A stretch of DNA of 64,000 nt from Verrucomicrobia bacterium LW23 (GCA_003054695.1 QAZA01000050.1:540133-604132); one strand, 5' to 3'. Shown: positions 53,013-62,118, numbered from the stretch's first letter. Program-made: numbers and translations. Notes: a model not told the origin generated them from the letters alone.

Positions 53013-54284
53013 TTACCGGATCTTCAGGGTCGCCAGCGCAATCATGGCAAAAAGCAGGCTCAGTATCCAGAACCGGATGGTGACAGTTGACTCATTCCAT
53101 CCTTTTAGCTCGAAGTGGTGGTGCAGCGGGGCCATGGCAAAGATGCGCTTGCCCGTAAGCTTGAAGCTCAGAATTTGCAGCATTACGCTGCCGCCCTCCG
53201 CCACAAACACGCCGCCGGCCACCACAAGCAGCAGCTCCTGGTGAATGCAGATGGCGACCGTGGCGATGGCCGATCCGATGGCGAGCGAGCCTGTGTCGCC
53301 CATAAACACTTTGGCCGGGTGGCAGTTAAACCAGAGGAAGCCCAGCCCGGCGCCCACCATGGCGGAGCAAAAGATAGCGAGCTCCGCCGCTCCTTCCACG
53401 TAAGGGATAAACAGATACGCCGCGTACTTGCTGCTGCCGGCAATGTAACAGAAGATGGCGTAGCAGCCGCATACCGTAATGCTGCAGCCAATAGCCAGGC
53501 CGTCCAGGCCGTCCGTCATGTTAACGCCGTTGCTGGTGCCGATAAGCACGGCGATAAAGAAGAGCAGCGTGAGGATCACCCCCATGTCGATGATCAGCGG
53601 ATCTTTAAGAAACGGCACGCACAACGCCCGCCAGTTGGCCGGGGCGGAGAGAGTGGGCATGGGCGTGGCCGTGGCGGCGGTAACGGACGAAAGCTCCAGG
53701 TTGGTGCTGTCCAGCGCGCCGGGGGTGGCGGGGGCGACGGGTGGCGGCGCCTTGGTTACGTGCACCTTGCCGGCGGCGCCGGGCATCGCGGGCGCCTGCG
53801 TGCCGCTTGGGCTGATGAGGAAGACATTGAGGTAGAGGTAGATAACCGTAGCCACGGCAATCTGCGCCACAAGCTTGGTTTTGGCCGAGATGCCCTTGCT
53901 GTTCTTGTATTTTACTTTGAGGTAGTCGTCCCAGAAACCGATGGCGCCCATGGAGATGAGTGAGAACAGCACAAGCCAGATGAACCGGTTCTCCGGGTTA
54001 ATCCACAGTATGCTGCTGACGGTAACGGCGATGAGGATCAGCAGGCCGCCCATGGTGGGCGTCGCGCGCTTGCTGCCGTGCAGCTCCGCCAGCTGGCCCA
54101 CCTGCGTTTTGGTGCGCAGCGGCTGGCCCAGCTTCAGGCGGCGCAGCAGTTTGATGGTGAGCGGGCCGAAAATCAGGCAGATCAGCAAAGCGGTAAGTGC
54201 GGCGCCCATGGCGCGTAACGTCCCGTAGCGGAAGACGTTAAGCACCTGGAGGGACGCTTCGTATTTGGAGAGCCAGAGCAGCAT
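53013..54284 (-). CDS. mraY: Phospho-MurNAc-pentapeptide translocase MraY, with an extra loop
   Basis: Makes lipid I. ATG 54284 gives MLLWLSKY, matching the MLVWL start of E. coli MraY. TKTQVGQLAELHGSKRATPTMGG, the Asp-rich IGFWDDYLKVK, NGVNMTDGLDGLAIG, LWFNCHPAKVFMGDTGSLA, GGVFVAEGGSVMLQIL and HHHFELKGW are the family motifs. An insert of roughly 65 residues, rich in Ala, Pro and Thr, lies between YLNVFLISP and NWRALCVPFLKDP, a position that corresponds to a periplasmic loop in E. coli MraY. Otherwise ten helices as expected. Confidence 0.92.
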   Translation of the reverse strand: MLLWLSKYEASLQVLNVFRYGTLRAMGAALTALLICLIFGPLTIKLLRRLKLGQPLRTKTQVGQLAELHGSKRATPTMGGLLILIAVTVSSILWINPENRFIWLVLFSLISMGAIGFWDDYLKVKYKNSKGISAKTKLVAQIAVATVIYLYLNVFLISPSGTQAPAMPGAAGKVHVTKAPPPVAPATPGALDSTNLELSSVTAATATPMPTLSAPANWRALCVPFLKDPLIIDMGVILTLLFFIAVLIGTSNGVNMTDGLDGLAIGCSITVCGCYAIFCYIAGSSKYAAYLFIPYVEGAAELAIFCSAMVGAGLGFLWFNCHPAKVFMGDTGSLAIGSAIATVAICIHQELLLVVAGGVFVAEGGSVMLQILSFKLTGKRIFAMAPLHHHFELKGWNESTVTIRFWILSLLFAMIALATLKIR

Positions 54285-54312
54285 AGGAGGGAAATCAGGG
54301 GAGGAATCAGAG

Positions 54313-55752
54313 TTAGTGCGCCTCGGCATGCGTTCCCGCTATCGCCGAGACAAGGTTCTCTAATCGCATAAACCGTGAGCCCTTGACCAGCAGACAATCA
54401 CCGCCACGGCTAAACCATACACGCAGTGCATGAGCGGCCTGGGGGATATCCTCGCAGTGCAGCACGGAGCTCTCGGTAGCGCCGGCGGCCAGCGCGCCCT
54501 CCTTGTACTGCCGGGCGCCCGGGCCAAGCACAATAATCTGGTCCAGGCCTAGCCGCGCGGCTTCGGCGCCGACACTGCGGTGCAGGTCGTCGGCACGGCT
54601 GCCAAGCTCGCCCATGCTGCCCAGTACGGCCACCTTGCGCCCGTGCGAGGGGAACTCCCTCAGCGAGCGCAGCGCGGCGATCATCGAGTCGTGGTTGGCG
54701 TTGTAGGCGTCGTTGATGAGCCAGCGATCGCCAGGCAGCGAAAGCACCTCCATGCGCTGACCGGGAAGCTTCAGCGCCTCCAGCCCGGCCGCGATCTCCT
54801 CAATCGTCATGCCGGCCACGCCGCCCACGGCGGCCGCCAGCAGCGCGTTGGTCACCATCACGCGGCTGTAGAGGGGCAGGCGCACCGGCACGGACTTGCG
54901 GCCGTGGCACAGGCGGAAGCGTATCCCCTTCTGCTCCAGCGTGATATCGCGGGCGCTCCACTCGGCGTCGACATCCACGCCCACCCACACAATGCGGGCC
55001 ATGGTGCGGTGCTGCAGCTTCACGCACCACGGGTCGTTGGCGTCCATAATGGCCACGCCGGTGGGCGGGAGGGAAGCGATCAGCTCCGTCTTCTCGTAGG
55101 CGATGCCGGACTGGTCCTTGAAATATTCGATATGGCCCGTGCCGATGTTGGTGATGACCCCGATCTCGGGCTCCGCCATGGCGGCCAGCGGGGCGATCTC
55201 GCCGGGGTGATTCATCCCCATCTCGATCACGCCGAACTCGTCGGAGGGCTCCAGGGACAGGAGCGTGAGCGGGACGCCGACGTGGTTGTTGAGATTGCCG
55301 ATCGTGGCGCGCGTCGCAAACTTTTGCTTCAGCACTGCGGCGATCATCTCCTTGGTGCTGGTTTTGCCGCTGCTGCCGGTAACGCCGACGGTTCGCACGG
55401 GTAACGTGCGGCGGTAGGCGCCGGCGCTCAGCTGCAGGGATTCCAGCGTGTCCTCCACCTCAATGAGGCCGAAGGAGCCGGCGATGGGAGGCGGCGGCAG
55501 AACGCCGGGTTTTGTCGGCGCGGCGGGGGGCAACGGCAGTTGGGCCACGATCGCGCCGATGGCGCCTTTGGCCGCGGCGTCGGAGACGTAGGCGTGGCCG
55601 TCAAAATTCTCGCCGACAAGTGCGACGAACAGGTCGCCGGGTTTGATGGTGCGGGTATCCGTGTGGATGCGGCGCACGACCGTCTCCGGGCGGCCTTGGC
55701 GGAGTTTGCCGCCGGCGCGCATGGCCGCCTCTTCAAGCATGCAGGGTTGCAT
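54313..55752 (-). CDS. murF: UDP-MurNAc-tripeptide-D-Ala-D-Ala ligase MurF
   Basis: Adds D-Ala-D-Ala. VRRIHTDTRTIKPGDLFVAL is the N-terminal substrate domain, VTGSSGKTSTKEMIAAVL the Walker A, GNLNNHVGVPLTLLSL and EMGMNHPGEI follow, and INDAYNANHDSMIAALRSL is the C-terminal motif. 479 residues. The start ATG sits directly on the murE stop (TAAATG), showing translational coupling. Confidence 0.93.
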   Translation of the reverse strand: MQPCMLEEAAMRAGGKLRQGRPETVVRRIHTDTRTIKPGDLFVALVGENFDGHAYVSDAAAKGAIGAIVAQLPLPPAAPTKPGVLPPPPIAGSFGLIEVEDTLESLQLSAGAYRRTLPVRTVGVTGSSGKTSTKEMIAAVLKQKFATRATIGNLNNHVGVPLTLLSLEPSDEFGVIEMGMNHPGEIAPLAAMAEPEIGVITNIGTGHIEYFKDQSGIAYEKTELIASLPPTGVAIMDANDPWCVKLQHRTMARIVWVGVDVDAEWSARDITLEQKGIRFRLCHGRKSVPVRLPLYSRVMVTNALLAAAVGGVAGMTIEEIAAGLEALKLPGQRMEVLSLPGDRWLINDAYNANHDSMIAALRSLREFPSHGRKVAVLGSMGELGSRADDLHRSVGAEAARLGLDQIIVLGPGARQYKEGALAAGATESSVLHCEDIPQAAHALRVWFSRGGDCLLVKGSRFMRLENLVSAIAGTHAEAH

Positions 55753-57273
55753 TTAGGTGGTCCTCCCGCGTTTGCTCAGGAATTCCTGCACTACGATGCG
55801 GTCGTCAAAGGGGTAATACTTACCGGCAATCTCCTGCGTTGTCTCGTGGCCCTTGCCGGCCACGCAGATCACGTCACCCCGGCGGGCCAGCGCTACGGCT
55901 TCGGCAATGGCTTCGCGGCGGTCGGCCAGGCGCAGGTAGTTGGTGGCGCCGGGGACGCCGGCTTCCATGTCGTCCAGAATCTTCTCCAGCGACTCGCGCC
56001 GGGGGTTGTCCGCGGTAAAGATGGCCTGGTCCGAGCACTCCACGGCGGCCTGCGCCATGCGGGCGCGCTTGGTCACGTCGCGATTGCCGCCACAGCCGAT
56101 GATGCAGAAAAGCTTGCCGGTGGTGACGGGACGCAGCGCGTTAAGTGCCTTGCGCACAGCGTCTTCCGTATGCGCGTAGTCGACAACCGCCGTCACGCCG
56201 TCCGCCGAGCTGAAGCGCTCCATGCGACCGGGCACGCCCGGGGCGGTGGCAATCTTGTCGACCAGGAAGCGGGGCTTCAGCCCCAGCGCCCAGCCGGCGC
56301 CCATCGCGGCCAACACGTTGCTGGCGTTGTAGTTGCCGATAAGCGGGCTGTGGAAGGGGAACGTTTCCTCGCCAAAGCGGACGGTGCCGTGCATACCGGT
56401 GACGTCGTAACGCAGGCCGGTCGCCTCCAGCGTGGCGCCGGGTTTGCCCTCCACGGTGTAGCCGATAATGCGCACGGCCGGGCTGAGGCCGGCGACGATC
56501 TCCTCGCCACGCGGGTCGTCCAGGTTGGTGACGGCGATGCCGGGCGATTCGGGGCGGTCGAGCGAGGTGAAGAGTTTACGCTTCGCCTGAAAATAATGCT
56601 CCATCGTCACGTGGTAATCCATGTGATCGGGAGTGAGATTGGAGAAAACGCCCACTTTATACTCGATGGGCATCGTGCGGCCCTGGTCCAATGCGTGGCT
56701 GCTGACTTCCATCACCACGTCGCTGCAGCCAAAATCGCGCATCATGGCCAGCACTTCGTGCAGATCGCTGCCTTCCGGCGTGGTGCGCGAGGCGGGGAGG
56801 ATGCGGTCGCCGATCTCGTAGCCAACCGTGCCGATGGTGCCGGTCTCCCGGCCAAAGCTGCCCAGCAGGTGGCGGATGAGGAGCGTGGTGGTCGTCTTGC
56901 CGTTGGTGCCGGTTACGCCGGTCATCGTCATCTGCTTGTCGGGGCGGCCGTAGTAGGCGGCGGCCATCAGGGCAAGCGCGCGGCGGGCGTCCGGCACGTG
57001 GATGTAGGTGGTCTGGGTGCCCTGGCCGATGTAGCCGGCGTCCTCCAGCACAATGGCCGCCGCGCCCTGATCGCGGGCACCGGCGATGAAGCGGTGGCCG
57101 TCTTCGTTCTTCCCCTTCCAGGCAAAGAATATGTCGTTGCGGGCGACTTTGCGGGAGTCATAGCGCAGCGCCGCGATGTCGCGGTCCACATTGCCGCGGA
57201 TGGAGACGCCCGGCAGGGCGCTGAGCGCGCCAGTCAGGCGCGCGAGTTTATGCACGACGGGGAGGCTTTTCAC
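55753..57273 (-). CDS. murE: UDP-MurNAc-L-Ala-D-Glu:meso-DAP ligase MurE
   Basis: Adds the third residue of the peptidoglycan stem. MTGVTGTNGKTTTTLLIRHL is the Walker A; SSHALDQGR and YAHTEDAVRKALNALRP follow. FTADNPRRESLEKILDDM carries the DNPR motif of enzymes that use meso-diaminopimelate. Start is GTG 57273, with a 4-bp overlap (GTGA) with the ftsI stop. 506 residues. Confidence 0.93.
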   Translation of the reverse strand: MKSLPVVHKLARLTGALSALPGVSIRGNVDRDIAALRYDSRKVARNDIFFAWKGKNEDGHRFIAGARDQGAAAIVLEDAGYIGQGTQTTYIHVPDARRALALMAAAYYGRPDKQMTMTGVTGTNGKTTTTLLIRHLLGSFGRETGTIGTVGYEIGDRILPASRTTPEGSDLHEVLAMMRDFGCSDVVMEVSSHALDQGRTMPIEYKVGVFSNLTPDHMDYHVTMEHYFQAKRKLFTSLDRPESPGIAVTNLDDPRGEEIVAGLSPAVRIIGYTVEGKPGATLEATGLRYDVTGMHGTVRFGEETFPFHSPLIGNYNASNVLAAMGAGWALGLKPRFLVDKIATAPGVPGRMERFSSADGVTAVVDYAHTEDAVRKALNALRPVTTGKLFCIIGCGGNRDVTKRARMAQAAVECSDQAIFTADNPRRESLEKILDDMEAGVPGATNYLRLADRREAIAEAVALARRGDVICVAGKGHETTQEIAGKYYPFDDRIVVQEFLSKRGRTT

Positions 57274-59120
57274 AGGGTGGCCTGCTGGGTGCGCGTGCGG
57301 TCGGGCTCCGGCAGGGGCTTGGTGCCTTTGCCGGGTACGGGTTCGCGCACAGGTTGGTCGGGGGGGATGTTAAGGTAACGCGCCACGCGCTCGCTGATGC
57401 GCGAGAACGTGGGGCCCGAGACCGCGCCACCATAGTGGCCGGGACCGCTCGGTTCGTCCACGATAACCGACACGACAAACTCAGGATTTTCCGCCGGCAC
57501 AAAACCTATGAACGAAGAGACATACTTGCCTTTGACGTACCCGCCGCGGCCGGCCTTCTGCGCCGTGCCTGTCTTGCCGGCGCTGCTGTAGCCGTTAACG
57601 CGGGCCAGCGAGCCGGTGCCTCCCTCGGCGTCGACGACGTCGCGCAGCGCATCGGTTACCTGCTTTGCCACCCTGGCGGAGACGACCTGGCGCACGATGC
57701 GGGGCTCGAACGGCTGGATCACCTGGTTCTCGCCGTCGCGCACTTCCTTGATGATCTGCGGCGCGACAAACTTGCCGCCGTTGGCGATGACCGCAAAAGC
57801 CTGGGTCATCTGCAGAGCGGTAACCGCCACGCCCTGCCCCATAGGCACCTGCACAATGGTGACTTTGTGCCAGCGGTTGAGCGGATGCAGGGTGCCGGGC
57901 GCCTCGCGCTGGCCGGTGAAAAGGCCCGTCTGCTGGCCAATGCCGAACAGCTGGCAGTAGTAGAAGAGCTGATCGGCGCCGAGCATCTGCGCCACCTTGG
58001 CCGTGCCAATGTTGCTGGACACCTTCATGATCTCGTTGACCGAGAGCATGCCGTAGGCGGCGTGGTCGCGCAGCACGTGGCTGGCGTAGAAGTACTGGCC
58101 GTTTTCGCAAAAGATGTTGCTGGTAGGCTTGATGAGCCCTTCGTTAAGGCCGGCGGCCATCGCGATGATCTTGAAGGTGGAGCCCGGCTCAAACTGGTCG
58201 GTCATGCACCGGTTGCGCATGGCCTCAGGCGCTATGTCCTTGCGGTTGTTGAAGTCGCACGTGGGGTAGTTGGCCATGGCGAGGATCTCGCCGGTTTTGG
58301 GGCGCATGACCACGACGTAGGCGGCGCTGGGCTTGTTCTCGTTGACGAGGTGCGCCATCTCTTCCTCCACGATTGTCTGGATAACGGCATCCAGCGTGAG
58401 CACCACCGTTTTGCCCTGCTGCGGGGCCACGTAGCGCTTGCCAAAGGCTGCGATCTCCCGGCGCTGCCGGTCGGTCTCCATCTCCTGGTAGCCGGCGACG
58501 CCCTTGAGCTGCTCCTCCATCTCCTTCTCCACGCCCATGGCGCCGGTGCCTTCCGGCCCGAGGTAGCCGATGACGTGGCTGGCGAGCGGGCCGTAGGGCC
58601 AGTCGCGCACGGGCCGCTCTTCAATTACCAGGTTATGCGCTTTAAGGGCGCGGATCTCCGCCACCTGCTGCTCGGTAATGTCGCGGGCCAGCAAAACGCG
58701 GCGATTGATGGGCTGCCTGGCTAACTCCTTGTTGTGCTCCGCCAGAAAGGCGTTGCGCATCTCCATCTCCGGCGCGTTGAGAATCTCCGCAATCTTCGGC
58801 AGCACTTCGTCGACGATGCGAACGCGCTCGACCTTGCGTTTGCCGTCCACCATGCGCACGCGATCCACTTCCTTGCCAAAGTCCTTGGGATCCAGACGCA
58901 GGTCGTACTTGATCAGCGTGCGCGCCAGCAGAGAGCCATGCGTATCCACAATAATGCCGCGGCGGCCCGGCAATACCTGGCGGCGCCAGTGGTTGGCATC
59001 CGCCTTCTTTGCAAAATGCTCGTGCTGAATGAGCTGCAGTTGCACCAGGCGCGCCGACACGGCGGTAAAGCCGAGACAAAGCGCGAAGAGGATGATACTC
59101 GCGGAAGTTTGCCGTGTCAT
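57270..59120 (-). CDS. ftsI: Peptidoglycan D,D-transpeptidase FtsI (class B PBP)
   Basis: Septal cross-linking enzyme. One N-terminal helix (ASIILFALCLGFTAVSARLV), then the non-penicillin-binding module (RRGIIVDTHGSLLARTL, RDITEQQVAEIRALK). Penicillin-binding active site: SxxK in FEPGSTFKIIAM, SxN in KVSSNIGTAK, KTG in SAGKTGTAQKA. 616 residues; the Pro/Arg tail has no PASTA domain. It is separated from ftsL by 92 bp and overlaps murE. Confidence 0.93.
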   Translation of the reverse strand: MTRQTSASIILFALCLGFTAVSARLVQLQLIQHEHFAKKADANHWRRQVLPGRRGIIVDTHGSLLARTLIKYDLRLDPKDFGKEVDRVRMVDGKRKVERVRIVDEVLPKIAEILNAPEMEMRNAFLAEHNKELARQPINRRVLLARDITEQQVAEIRALKAHNLVIEERPVRDWPYGPLASHVIGYLGPEGTGAMGVEKEMEEQLKGVAGYQEMETDRQRREIAAFGKRYVAPQQGKTVVLTLDAVIQTIVEEEMAHLVNENKPSAAYVVVMRPKTGEILAMANYPTCDFNNRKDIAPEAMRNRCMTDQFEPGSTFKIIAMAAGLNEGLIKPTSNIFCENGQYFYASHVLRDHAAYGMLSVNEIMKVSSNIGTAKVAQMLGADQLFYYCQLFGIGQQTGLFTGQREAPGTLHPLNRWHKVTIVQVPMGQGVAVTALQMTQAFAVIANGGKFVAPQIIKEVRDGENQVIQPFEPRIVRQVVSARVAKQVTDALRDVVDAEGGTGSLARVNGYSSAGKTGTAQKAGRGGYVKGKYVSSFIGFVPAENPEFVVSVIVDEPSGPGHYGGAVSGPTFSRISERVARYLNIPPDQPVREPVPGKGTKPLPEPDRTRTQQATL

Positions 59121-59212
59121 GGCGGAGCGTTGGTGAGGGGTTGGCGGGAGGGGTGGAGTACAGCTACGACAGGCGATCGGCCGGCGGGCGCGCGGCCACG
59201 TGCAGCCAGCGG

Positions 59213-59611
59213 CTAGCGGCGGGAGGAAACCGTGCGCGGCGCCGCCTCGGAGCCCGTGGTGCGGGCCAGGCGCGCGCTTACGGGTTGCGGGCTGCCGCTT
59301 ACGCCCACGCGGTCGCGCATGTCGATGGTTTGCAGCTCGTTCACGTTGACCAGGCGCATGCCTTCGATGCGGCGGCGCAGTTTGCTGGGCGCCTTCATGT
59401 CGGCCACCAGCTCGCTCAGGCGCGCCGTCTTTTCCTTAAGCTTGTTGGTCTCGTCCACCACGCGGCGGTTTTGTTCCGCGTAGCGGGCAATCTGATTCTT
59501 CATGATCAGGTACCCAATGCCCAGCCCGGCAAAGATGACCATAACGGTAAGCCACTTGGCTACCTCCCAGGCGCTGAGCGAGTGACTATGGCGTAAGCGA
59601 TTTCGGCTCAT
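59213..59611 (-). CDS. ftsL: FtsL-like division protein
   Basis: 132 residues, one membrane helix (WLTVMVIFAGLGIGYLIM, about 20-37) followed by a leucine/charged coiled coil (ENRRVVDETNKLKEKTARLS-like region) and a polar tail. Primary similarity to E. coli FtsL is low, as is usual. The call rests on topology and on the position between rsmH and ftsI. Confidence 0.7.
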   Translation of the reverse strand: MSRNRLRHSHSLSAWEVAKWLTVMVIFAGLGIGYLIMKNQIARYAEQNRRVVDETNKLKEKTARLSELVADMKAPSKLRRRIEGMRLVNVNELQTIDMRDRVGVSGSPQPVSARLARTTGSEAAPRTVSSRR

Positions 59612-59643
59612 GGTTCGTGGTTTGGTTAGGTGATGGGTGGGGG

Positions 59644-60768
59644 CTACTCGGACTTTTTGAAGCCCTTGGGTTTGGGATTGGATTTGCCCCAGCGCTTGTG
59701 CTCGGGCGGCGTGAAAATCGGGTTGGCGTTGCGCACCCCGATGCGCAGGCGGGCGCTGCGGCAGCGGGGGTTGGCGGCTTCTTCTTCCGCGTCGGGCATG
59801 TGGCGCAGGGCGCGCTCGAAGTACTGCTCCGGGTTAGGCAGGGTGTTAGGAAATTTCGGGGTATCCAGCCAGGGGGACGCATGCTTGTTGAGATAATCCT
59901 TTACGAGCTTGTCCTCCCCCGAATGGAAACTGATGACGCAGAGTAGCCCGCCGGGCTCCAGGAGCGCCGCAGCCTGCGGCAGTACTTCGCGAAGTACCCC
60001 CAGCTCGTCGTTAACCGCAATGCGCAGGGCCTGAAAGATGCGTGTAGCCGGGTGCACTCCCTTCCCGCCGCCCCCGGCTCGCTTGCCGCGCGGATGTGGA
60101 ACGGACTGTTTGACCAGCTCCGCGAGCGCGAGGGTGGAGTGCAGCGGGCGGTGCCGGACGATTGCCCGTGCCACTTGCCTGCTGAATTTTTCGTCACCGT
60201 ATTCATAAAAAATGCGTGCCAGTTCGGCTTCGTCCGACTCGTTTACCAGGGTGGCCGCCGTCAGGGGGCGACGCCGGTCCATCCGCATATCCAGGGGCCC
60301 GTCGTGCCGCAGGCTGAAGCCGCGGTCGGCGACATCCAGCTGGGGCGAGCTCACACCCAGGTCCAGCAAAATGCCGTGCACCGTGGTCCAGCCCACCTCC
60401 CGGCAGGCCAGTGTGATGTTGCGAAAATTGTCGCGCATCCAGGTCAGCTGACCGGGGTAGCGCTCGGCCAGCTCAATCGCGGCGGGTCGGGATGTCTCGT
60501 CCTGATCCAGGCCGAGAACCAGCGCGCCCTCCTCCAGCAGCGGTGCAGTATGTCCCCCGCGGCCGAAGGTGCCGTCGATCCACCGCGTGCCGGTACGGGG
60601 CTTTGCGGCCTCCAGAAACGGGCGCAGGAGCACGGGAAGGTGCTCCTTGGGGGTGGCGTCGGGGCTGTCGCTGTTGTCGTGGTCGATATCAGCGTGCGCC
60701 TTGTCGTCGTCGGGGCCGGGCTTTGCGGCTGCGTCCGCGGCTTTGTTCTGCGGATCCTCAGCAGTCAT
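59644..60768 (-). CDS. rsmH: 16S rRNA m4C1402 methyltransferase RsmH (MraW)
   Basis: Methylates N4 of C1402 in 16S rRNA. HLPVLLRPFLEAA begins the domain, RWIDGTFGRGGHTAPLL is the SAM site, and ILLDLGVSSPQLDVADRGFS, MDRRRPLTAATLVNESDEAE, and FQALRIAVNDELGVL are family blocks. 374 residues; about 43 acidic residues precede the domain. The start ATG lies 18 bp after mraZ and is preceded by GGGGGA, which supports the extension being real. Confidence 0.92.
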   Translation of the reverse strand: MTAEDPQNKAADAAAKPGPDDDKAHADIDHDNSDSPDATPKEHLPVLLRPFLEAAKPRTGTRWIDGTFGRGGHTAPLLEEGALVLGLDQDETSRPAAIELAERYPGQLTWMRDNFRNITLACREVGWTTVHGILLDLGVSSPQLDVADRGFSLRHDGPLDMRMDRRRPLTAATLVNESDEAELARIFYEYGDEKFSRQVARAIVRHRPLHSTLALAELVKQSVPHPRGKRAGGGGKGVHPATRIFQALRIAVNDELGVLREVLPQAAALLEPGGLLCVISFHSGEDKLVKDYLNKHASPWLDTPKFPNTLPNPEQYFERALRHMPDAEEEAANPRCRSARLRIGVRNANPIFTPPEHKRWGKSNPKPKGFKKSE

Positions 60769-60786
60769 GGCTCAGTCCCCCGCCGG

Positions 60787-61215
60787 CTAAAGGCCAAGGT
60801 CCTCCAGAGTAACGTTTTGCGTCGGCAGCGCGTCGTATTCCTCTTTGGCCCAGATCTCGAAGTGATCGAGCTTCCCCACCAGCACGGCGTTCTTTGCGAT
60901 GCCGGCGGCGGTGCGAAGCTTCTCCTTGATCATGATGCGGCCCTGCTGATCCCACGTGGCCGTTTGCGCCACGCTGGCCAGCAGCTCCATGCGCCTGCGC
61001 TTGGGGTCGTCCATGGGCAGCGATGCGTGCTGCTCCTGCATGCGACCGAGGTATGACGCCGGGTAAACTTTGACGCACTTCTCGCGGGACGGGAAAGCAT
61101 GCAGGTGCGCCTCGAAGTGCTCGGCGCGCCACTCGGACGGCACGGTTACACGACCCTTCACATCGAACGCGTGTTCGAAGTTGTCGGTGTAACTGGCTCG
61201 GGGTGGTAGTGGCAT
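60787..61215 (-). CDS. mraZ: MraZ, transcriptional regulator of the dcw cluster
   Basis: 142 residues with the double AbrB-like SpoVT fold: NFEHAFDVKGRVTVPSEWRAE in the first half and QQGRIMIKEKLRTAAGI in the second, each with the basic DNA-contact region. In E. coli and Mycoplasma MraZ binds direct repeats upstream of its own gene. The matching repeat array is at 61241-61283. First gene of the cluster. Confidence 0.92.
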   Translation of the reverse strand: MPLPPRASYTDNFEHAFDVKGRVTVPSEWRAEHFEAHLHAFPSREKCVKVYPASYLGRMQEQHASLPMDDPKRRRMELLASVAQTATWDQQGRIMIKEKLRTAAGIAKNAVLVGKLDHFEIWAKEEYDALPTQNVTLEDLGL

Positions 61216-61240
61216 GCATTATGGCCCACGAAGTGGTTTT

Positions 61241-61283
61241 TTCCCCCACTTCCTGCCACTTATAAACACTACCCTCCACTTTC
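61241..61283 (-). promoter_or_regulatory. MraZ box: four AGTG repeats at 10-bp spacing with overlapping promoter
   Basis: On the plus strand consecutive 10-mers all end in CACT: 61241-61250, 61251-61260, 61261-61270 and 61271-61280. On the minus strand this reads AAAGTGG, GTAGTGT, TAAGTGG, GAAGTGG with a 10-bp period, matching the known (A)AAGTG(T/G)NNN MraZ pattern. A minus-strand -35 TTGATC and -10 TTTATA (17-bp spacer) overlap the array, which fits autorepression. Confidence 0.75.
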
Positions 61284-61807
61284 GATCAAGGCTTTTTTAA
61301 AGACATTCCCGGAATTTGTCCTTTCCAACGGTTGCCGCATCTGCCTATTCACCCCTCCAAACTATCTTTTTGTATCATTCGGATGCTATTGAATAGCAGC
61401 ACTTAGTCCAGCTTTTTATTAAAAATAAGGAAAAACATTTTTTCCCAATTTTTCCCTTGATCCCGATTTGGGTTGAGCCGCGAAAACAGGCTCCAAAACC
61501 GCCCTTTAATCCTCAAAATCAAGCCTTTGCGTAGGCAAAAACAGACGCATTATTACGCAAATGAATGGAATTACATCCAAACGCGGAAAAACCTCAAAAA
61601 AACTTTCATTCCACACACCCCAAAACCGCCCCATTTTCCCCCACTTCGCCCACGCCACCCGTTTTGGTGGGGCAAAGTGGGGGAACCTCCGGAGATGGGG
61701 ATGGAACCCTGCAGGATGAAGGGAAACCGCGAAAAACGGCGACGAAAAGACAAAATATCTATTTACATGCAATCGCGTGCAAAAGAGGCTGCGAAGAAAC
61801 AGATTTT
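61284..61807. other. AT-rich upstream region of mraZ, no gene called
   Basis: Contains A-tracts, a stem-loop at 61635-61684 built from CCCCCACTT/AAGTGGGGG arms, and the motif TTACGCAAAT at 61553-61562. Frames here give Lys-rich, repeat-like peptides and are not credible. Confidence 0.5.
61635..61684. repeat. Stem-loop with MraZ-box-like arms
   Basis: TTCCCCCACTTCGCCC near 61636 faces GGGGCAAAGTGGGGGAA ending at 61684, with CCACC/GGTGG pairing at the top. The arm repeats the TTCCCCCACTT of the mraZ array at 61240. Confidence 0.5.
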
Positions 61808-62118
61808 TTAACCACGGAGCACACGAAGCACACGGAAATTACAGAGGGGACGAAAGGTAGGGTCGGAGCAAGGGAACAAACACGAGCTGCCCGAATGGGG
61901 AGAGCGCTGTCGCTGTTGACCTTGTTCCTCCACCCCTCTTTCCCCACTTAGCGGCTTTGTCCCCCTTCGTGCGAAATATTCCCCTTCTGCCATCAGATTC
62001 AGAGGGGATTATTCGCACGAAGGGGGACGAAGCCGCTAAGTGGGGATAAAATCGGAGATACTTAGTCATCCCTTCCACCCTCCGTAATTTCCGTGTGCTT
62101 CGTGTGCTCCGTGGTTAA
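61808..62118. repeat. Large nested inverted repeat
   Basis: Outer arms of 35 bp at 61808-61842 and 62084-62118 (beginning TTAACCACGGAGCACACGAA). Inner arms of 43-44 bp at 61942-61985 and 62003-62045 (CCCCACTTAGCGGCTT...) differ at only a few positions. Together they form a palindrome over about 310 bp. Outer arms are a copy of those at 27171-27536. Confidence 0.85.

Noticed and set aside
61473..61951. Lys-rich open frames upstream of mraZ
   Set aside because: They cover A-tracts and repeat arms ([15 protein letters not shown]), with no ribosome site or family match.
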